A stretch of DNA of 9,914 nt from SpSt-77 sp049972045 (GTDB lineage: Bacteria > Chloroflexota > Anaerolineae > B4-G1 > DUEL01), in NCBI GenBank assembly GCA_049972045.1, contig JBMFKS010000104.1, positions 1-9,914 on the forward strand, in the 5' to 3' direction. The notes under the pieces were generated by a model that worked only from the letters and a program-made list of their open reading frames with translations, did not search any database and was not told where the DNA came from. Shown here piece after piece: positions 6,570 through 9,914 of the stretch (position 1 is its first letter; every line of letters starts with the position of its first letter). The position numbers were made by a program, and so were the translations under genes.

Positions 6570-7427
6570 CTACTCCTCCACCCCCTCATACACAATCAAC
6601 CCCAGCCCATCCGGGCCGACGTGGGACGCCAGGACCGGGCCGTAGACCAGTACGGGAAACGGAGCGACTTTCGGGAACATCGCCCCCAACCGTTCCTGGA
6701 GGACCGCCGTCTCGTTGGTGGGATAAGCGACCGGCTGCAGAATGGTCATCTCCTGGACCCTCAGAAACTCGCTGGCGAACTCTATCAGTTTATCCAGCCC
6801 CTTCTCCCGGCTGCGGACCTTCTCCATCGGAATGATCTCCCCTTCCTCCATAGAGAGAAAGGGCCGGATGCCCAGCATCGTCCCCAGGATACACTGGGAG
6901 CGGCTGATGCGCCCGCTGCGCTGCAGGTAATCCAGCGAATCGGTGAACATCACCACATAAATGTGGGGAATCATCCCCCGAATATAGCGGACAATCTGCC
7001 CCAGCGAATGACCGGCCCGGGCCATGCGAGCCGCTTCCCGCACCAGAATTCCCAGGCCGAACGAGGTGCATTGGGAATCCATCACCATAATATCGCATCG
7101 CCCGAGAAACGACATTGCCGCCTGACGGGCGTTTTCCACAATCGGGCTCAGCGGAGCCGAGGAGTGAATGGAGAGAATGGAATCCGTGGTCCGGCTCAGG
7201 CGAGCATAGACTCTCTCCATGTCTTCCGCCGTCGGCCCGACCACCATCGGTCGGACCCGCTCCCGGGCCATCTGGGCCAGCAACTCCTCGTTCCGCGAAC
7301 CGTCTCGGTCCCGATAGACCTCATCCCCGACCTGAACGGTGAGCGGGACCACGGTGATGTCGGTATCCCGCGTCCAGGCCGCAGGCAAATACGCGTCGCC
7401 GTCGGTGACCACTCGTACCGGTCCCAC
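6570..7427 (-). CDS. Diverged DegV family protein (second FakB-like paralogue)
   Basis: This is a 285-aa DegV-fold protein, start GTG at 7427 with GAGGAGGT (7431-7438) just upstream. Recognisable blocks are MDSQCTSFGLGI (116-127), FTDSLDYLQRSGRISRS (161-177, R173), LGIRPFLSMEEGEI (185-198) and YGPVLASHVGPDGLG (262-276, H269). It has drifted from the family pattern at several places: the N-terminal DST is DGD (9-11), the TSQPS loop is reduced to GPTAED (64-69), and the LSSxLSGT segment reads SIHSSAPLSP (86-95). The carboxylate-contacting Arg and His are kept, so it may still bind an acyl ligand with altered preference. It follows the FakA-type gene and precedes the second DegV gene, an arrangement expected for a two-specificity fatty acid kinase. 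Functional loss or a regulatory role cannot be excluded. Confidence 0.83.
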   Translation of the reverse strand: MGPVRVVTDGDAYLPAAWTRDTDITVVPLTVQVGDEVYRDRDGSRNEELLAQMARERVRPMVVGPTAEDMERVYARLSRTTDSILSIHSSAPLSPIVENARQAAMSFLGRCDIMVMDSQCTSFGLGILVREAARMARAGHSLGQIVRYIRGMIPHIYVVMFTDSLDYLQRSGRISRSQCILGTMLGIRPFLSMEEGEIIPMEKVRSREKGLDKLIEFASEFLRVQEMTILQPVAYPTNETAVLQERLGAMFPKVAPFPVLVYGPVLASHVGPDGLGLIVYEGVEE

Positions 7428-7440
7428 AACACCTCCTCGC

Positions 7441-7489
7441 GCTGATCGCTGATTGCGGATCGCGGATCGCCATCTGCTATCTGCGATCT
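7441..7489. repeat. Seven-unit tandem heptamer array between the FakA-like and DegV genes
   Basis: Seven 7-bp units run without gaps: GCTGATC, GCTGATT, GCGGATC, GCGGATC, GCCATCT, GCTATCT, GCGATCT. They fill the intergenic space from 1 base after the FakA-like stop codon (7491-7493) almost to the ribosome binding site of the DegV gene. Units drift in sequence but every one starts with GC and keeps the 7-bp register. The array lies inside the presumed transcription unit. Confidence 0.85.
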
Positions 7490-7490
7490 C

Positions 7491-9131
7491 TCACTCCGCC
7501 GAAAGGATGTAGAAGTAATGCGGCTGGCCGCCGTAGACCACCTCAAAATTCTGGTCGGGGTACTTTTCCTGCAGACGGGCCACCAGCGCCTCCGCCTCTT
7601 CCTGCCGGACCCCCGCCCCATAATACAGGGTAACGATTTCCCGATCGGCCACGTCCATCTTTTCCAAGAGCGCCTCCACCACCTCGTCCACCGTCTCCCC
7701 GGAGATGACCAGTTGATCATCCTGCAAGCCGATGATCTGTCCCTGCCGGACGGTCATTCCGTTCAGTTGTGCGTCCCGGGTCGCCGTCGTGACCTCCCCG
7801 GTGTGGACGTCCTGCGCCGCGCGGGCCATCGCTTTCGCGTTCTCCTCCAGGTCGGCCTGGTGATTGAAGGCCAGGAGCGCCGCCACCCCCTGGGGGATGC
7901 TCCGGGTGGGCACCACTGCGACTTCCTTCTGGCTCAGTTCCTGGGCCTGACGGGCCGCCAGGATGATGTTGGGGTTGTTGGGCAGAATCACCACCTTCGG
8001 CGTGGGCAGGCTCTCCACCCCGCGCAGGATTTCCTCCGTACTGGGATTCATCGTCTGGCCGCCGGGGACGATCGCGGACGCGCCCAGGCTCAAGAAGACC
8101 TTCTCCAATCCGTCCCCCGACACGACCGCGACCACGCCGACCTTGCGCGGCGGCGCGCCGGCGACAGTCAGCGCCGGAGCGGGCCGGGCCTGCTCCCGGG
8201 CGCGGACAAACTCCCGGTATTGGGCTTGCATATCCTCCACCACCACATCCCGCAGGGAGCCCAGCCGGACGGCGTAACTGAGCGGGACCCCCGGGTCCGG
8301 GACATGGACGTGGACCTTGACCGTTTCCGAATCCCCAACCACCAGGGTGGAGGTGCCCATCGCGTCTATGTCCCGCCGGATGGCCTCCACATCCAGGTTC
8401 TGCCCGACGATGAGGAACTGGACGTCGTAGCCGTATTCCTCCTCGGGTACCGCTTCGGCAGCGAATGCCGGGCCCACGACCGCCGCCGCGGCCGCCGGTT
8501 CGCCCATCACCTCTCCCCGCAACGCGCGCATCATCCCCTCCAGAATCACACAGAGCCCCTGCCCGCCGGCATCCACCACCCCGGCCTCCGCCAGCACCGG
8601 CAGCAGGTCCGGCGTGCGGGCGAGCGCGTCCCAGGCCCGCCGGACAGCCCGCTCCAGCACCACGCTGAGGTCCGTCGTCCGTCCGGCGGCCAGCATGGCC
8701 TCCTCGGCCGCCTCCCGCGCCACGGTCAGAATGGTGCCTTCCACCGGACGAATCACCCCTTTGTAGGCAGTCCGGACGCCCTCTTCCAGCGCGGCCGCCA
8801 GGTCGGACGCCGTCAGCCACTCCTTGTTATCCAGATGACGGGCCATCCCGCGCCATATCTGGGAGAGAATGACGCCGGAGTTGCCGCGCGCTCCCATCAG
8901 CGCGCCGTGGGCCACTCGGTGGGCCACTTTGCCCACGTTGTTCTCATCCACACCGGCCACCTCCTCCCAGGCCGACTGCATTGTCAGCACCATGTTGGTG
9001 CCGGTGTCGCCGTCGGGCACCGGGAAGACATTGAGCGCGTTGATCTCTTCCTGGTGTTGCCGCAGCCAGACCAGACCAGCGTACACCAGCCGTTTAAACC
9101 GTTCTCCGTCTACAACGCTTCCATCGGTCAC
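7491..9131 (-). CDS. fakA: DAK2-domain protein, fatty acid kinase catalytic subunit (FakA/YloV type)
   Basis: FakA uses ATP to phosphorylate fatty acids held by a DegV-type FakB partner, feeding acyl-phosphate to PlsX/PlsY phospholipid synthesis. The 546-aa length matches the family (about 550). The N-terminal DAK2 (DhaL-like) domain shows NALNVFPVPDGDTGTNM (31-47) with the Mg/ATP-binding aspartates, GARGNSGVILSQIWRG (80-95) and EAGVVDAGGQGLCVI (182-196). The middle domain (about 230-310) includes STLVVGDSETVKVHVHVPDPG. The C-terminal DegV-like domain (about 328-546) includes VSGDGLEKVFLSLGA, PGGQTMNPST and ILPNNPNIILAA. The start is GTG at 9131, 12 bp after the Asp23-family stop, with AGGGGGG upstream. 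Two DegV-family genes follow at once, supporting the kinase assignment; catalytic activity itself is inferred. Confidence 0.9.
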   Translation of the reverse strand: MTDGSVVDGERFKRLVYAGLVWLRQHQEEINALNVFPVPDGDTGTNMVLTMQSAWEEVAGVDENNVGKVAHRVAHGALMGARGNSGVILSQIWRGMARHLDNKEWLTASDLAAALEEGVRTAYKGVIRPVEGTILTVAREAAEEAMLAAGRTTDLSVVLERAVRRAWDALARTPDLLPVLAEAGVVDAGGQGLCVILEGMMRALRGEVMGEPAAAAAVVGPAFAAEAVPEEEYGYDVQFLIVGQNLDVEAIRRDIDAMGTSTLVVGDSETVKVHVHVPDPGVPLSYAVRLGSLRDVVVEDMQAQYREFVRAREQARPAPALTVAGAPPRKVGVVAVVSGDGLEKVFLSLGASAIVPGGQTMNPSTEEILRGVESLPTPKVVILPNNPNIILAARQAQELSQKEVAVVPTRSIPQGVAALLAFNHQADLEENAKAMARAAQDVHTGEVTTATRDAQLNGMTVRQGQIIGLQDDQLVISGETVDEVVEALLEKMDVADREIVTLYYGAGVRQEEAEALVARLQEKYPDQNFEVVYGGQPHYFYILSAE

Positions 9132-9143
9132 CGCAATCCCCCC

Positions 9144-9500
9144 TCAATCCAGGTCCGAAATGCGAATCTTCTCCACGTGGACGTTCACCTCTGCCACAGG
9201 AATGCCCAGGCTTTTCTCCACGGTATACTTGACCACGTTCATGGCGCTGCGGGCCACGGCGGCGATACGCGTCCCGTATTCCACCACGACATAGAGGTGG
9301 ATGATGATTTTCCCATCCCGCACCTGGACGACAACGCCCCGGTGACCGCCGCCGGAGAGGGCATCGGCGATGCCCACCGCCAGATTCTTGGGGACGGTGC
9401 CCACAATGCCGTACGATGAGGTAACCGCCTGGTGAACCAGGCTGGCAATCGCGGTCGGCGAAACCTCTATGCGGCCTTTGGGTCGGATTTGGTCTTTCAT
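9144..9500 (-). CDS. Asp23/Gls24 family envelope-stress protein (YloU-like)
   Basis: This is a 118-aa small soluble protein of the Asp23/Gls24 family. It shows the pattern GRIEVSPTAIASLVHQAVTSSYGIVG near the N-terminus, a central hydrophobic strand (KIIIHLYVVVEYG), and a helix plus C-terminal strand (VVKYTVEKSLGIPVAEVNVHVEKI). In Firmicutes such proteins are linked to cell-envelope homeostasis, and the yloU copy sits next to yloV/fakA, as here. The ATG at 9500 is preferred because AGGAG (9506-9510) lies 5 bases upstream and family members start just before the GRIEVSP block. An in-frame ATG at 9527 would have AGGA too close to it and would overlap the divergent rpmB promoter. It is first in the minus-strand cluster. 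Its exact biochemical role is unknown. Confidence 0.9.
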   Translation of the reverse strand: MKDQIRPKGRIEVSPTAIASLVHQAVTSSYGIVGTVPKNLAVGIADALSGGGHRGVVVQVRDGKIIIHLYVVVEYGTRIAAVARSAMNVVKYTVEKSLGIPVAEVNVHVEKIRISDLD

Positions 9501-9504
9501 CTCT

Positions 9505-9511
9505 GCTCCTG
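9505..9511 (-). promoter_or_regulatory. Ribosome binding site fixing the Asp23-family gene start
   Basis: CAGGAGC on the coding strand, about 5 bases before the ATG at 9500. It supports the shorter start over the in-frame ATG at 9527. Confidence 0.6.
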
Positions 9512-9512
9512 T

Positions 9513-9541
9513 TTGCACAAAACCCATTCCTGTGGTATGAT
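9513..9541 (+). promoter_or_regulatory. Probable sigma-70-type promoter of rpmB with extended -10
   Basis: TTGCAC (9513-9518, matching TTGACA at three of six positions) is followed after 17 bases by TATGAT (9536-9541, five of six matches to TATAAT). A TG lies one base before the -10 (TGGTATGAT), forming an extended -10 that can make up for the weak -35. Transcription would start near 9548, giving a leader of about 60 bases before rpmB. The -35 sits in the 5' leader of the divergent Asp23-family gene, so the two transcription units share this short region. Confidence 0.6.
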
Positions 9542-9563
9542 GGCGCCCGCTTTCTCAGAATTT

Positions 9564-9580
9564 CCGAATCACAGATTCGG
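9564..9580 (+). promoter_or_regulatory. Small hairpin in the rpmB leader
   Basis: CCGAATC (9564-9570) and GATTCGG (9574-9580) are perfect complements around the loop ACA, a 7-bp stem in the predicted rpmB 5' leader between the promoter and the ribosome binding site. No U-run follows, so it is not a terminator. It could stabilise the leader or bind a regulator, but a role is unproven. Confidence 0.4.
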
Positions 9581-9596
9581 CAACTCGTTCTCCTCC

Positions 9597-9604
9597 AAGG
9601 AGGG
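9597..9604 (+). promoter_or_regulatory. Strong rpmB ribosome binding site
   Basis: AAGGAGGG ends 3 bases before the ATG at 9608, close to a perfect anti-16S match, as expected for a highly expressed ribosomal gene. A CCTCC directly upstream (9592-9596) makes the site locally palindromic. Confidence 0.8.
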
Positions 9605-9607
9605 ATT

Positions 9608-9790
9608 ATGGCAAAGTGTGACATCTGCGGCAAAGGCGCCCAGTTCGGGCACAATGTGAGCCATTCCAACCGGGCAACCAAGCGCCGCTTTGACGCTAAC
9701 GTTCACCGGGTACGCGTGACGCTGGGCGGGCAGACCCGTCGGCTCTGGGTCTGCACTCGCTGCCTGCGCACGCTGAACAAGGGCGCGTAG
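9608..9790 (+). CDS. rpmB: 50S ribosomal protein L28 (zinc-ribbon form)
   Basis: This is a 60-aa L28, a late-assembling protein of the large ribosomal subunit. It starts MAKCDICGKGAQFGHNVSHS with the family's N-terminal Cys pair (C4, C7), continues with NRATKRRFDANVHRVRV, and ends LWVCTRCLRTLNKG with the second pair (C49, C52). The four cysteines make this the zinc-binding (C+) version rather than the Cys-less paralogue used under zinc limitation by some bacteria. It has its own promoter and strong ribosome binding site and is transcribed away from the Asp23/FakA cluster, the same divergent order seen around yloU in Bacillus. It ends 8 bases before a large inverted repeat. Confidence 0.96.
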   Translation: MAKCDICGKGAQFGHNVSHSNRATKRRFDANVHRVRVTLGGQTRRLWVCTRCLRTLNKGA

Positions 9791-9798
9791 GATAATTT

Positions 9799-9868
9799 GA
9801 TTACCACGAAGACACGAAGACACGAAGATAAATGATGTTCTTTGTGTCTTCGTGTCTTTGTGGTTATC
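9799..9868. repeat. Long octamer-based hairpin downstream of rpmB
   Basis: The left arm (9803-9828) contains CACGAAGA three times in tandem. The right arm (9839-9864) is its complement except at two positions, where RNA would form G-U pairs, giving a 26-bp stem around a 10-base loop (TAAATGATGT). After one T-T mismatch, GAT/ATC adds three more pairs. It begins 8 bases after the rpmB stop and is followed by an A/T-rich stretch (TATCTTTAATTC). It could end transcription or protect the mRNA 3' end. A classic U-run is missing, so I annotate it as a repeat with possible terminator function. Confidence 0.8.
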
Positions 9869-9878
9869 TTTAATTCAC

Positions 9879-9902
9879 CACGAAGACGCCAAGACACGAA
9901 GT
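9879..9902. repeat. Further octamer repeat copy at the window end
   Basis: Three more 8-bp units (CACGAAGA, CGCCAAGA, CACGAAGT) lie in the same orientation as the hairpin's left arm, suggesting the start of another repeat element that continues beyond the window. Confidence 0.7.
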
Positions 9903-9914
9903 TTTAATTCTTTC

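Noticed and set aside
7518..9419. 633-codon plus-strand open frame opposite the FakA-like and Asp23 genes
   Set aside because: It spans two real minus-strand genes and their junction; His/Arg/Gln-rich composition is typical of an antisense shadow.
9564..9580. Hairpin as an intrinsic terminator or riboswitch
   Set aside because: There is no U-run after the stem, and it is too short and simple for any riboswitch class I know.
9703..9897. Minus-strand open frame across the octamer hairpin
   Set aside because: The TKTRRHKE/SCLRVFV-type translation is the usual spurious product of this repeat and overlaps rpmB antisense.

Overview
The window is GC-rich, tightly packed bacterial chromosome. The best guess is a Chloroflexota (Anaerolineae-like) genome, probably a metagenome-assembled one. 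This rests on general features: the gene set, the G/C-rich REP-type palindromes next to a RAYT transposase, and many 7- and 8-bp tandem repeats in gene junctions. No rRNA or other decisive phylogenetic marker is present, so treat the assignment as inference.

Layout. Nearly everything is on the minus strand and is read from right to left as one long, closely spaced cluster: an Asp23/Gls24 family protein (9144-9500), a DAK2-domain FakA/YloV-type protein (7491-9131), a diverged DegV-family protein (6570-7427), a 30-codon small ORF resembling the N-terminus of a HepT/DUF86 toxin (6474-6566), a more canonical DegV-family protein (5635-6474), RecG helicase with a long N-terminal extension (3093-5624), CoaD (2524-3048), a coiled-coil protein of unknown function (1974-2435), an SbcD-type nuclease (738-1970) and a REP-associated transposase, RAYT (47-736). 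The only plus-strand gene is rpmB (ribosomal protein L28, 9608-9790). It diverges from the Asp23 gene and has its own extended -10 promoter.

How the genes fit together. The order rpmB / Asp23 / FakA ... recG matches the arrangement known from Firmicutes (rpmB-yloU-yloV-...-recG in Bacillus), with two DegV-family genes placed where Bacillus has serine dehydratase genes. FakA plus DegV (FakB) proteins make up the fatty acid kinase that phosphorylates exogenous fatty acids for phospholipid synthesis. A FakA gene followed by two FakB-like genes is therefore a plausible complete kinase locus with two differently tuned binding subunits. CoaD (coenzyme A synthesis) is compatible with a lipid/acyl theme, but RecG and SbcD are genome-maintenance proteins.

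Most unusual content. (1) The RAYT gene carries its own kind of REP palindromes inside its reading frame, with another copy just past its stop. (2) Four gene junctions contain tandem heptamers, each locus with a different sequence but the same 7-bp period; the longest has ten units and ends on the coaD stop codon. (3) An octamer-based, nearly perfect 26-bp hairpin lies just after rpmB. (4) The HepT-like small ORF is well positioned for translation and overlaps the next gene by TGATG. I found no CRISPR array, tRNA, rRNA or clearly novel multi-gene defence system.
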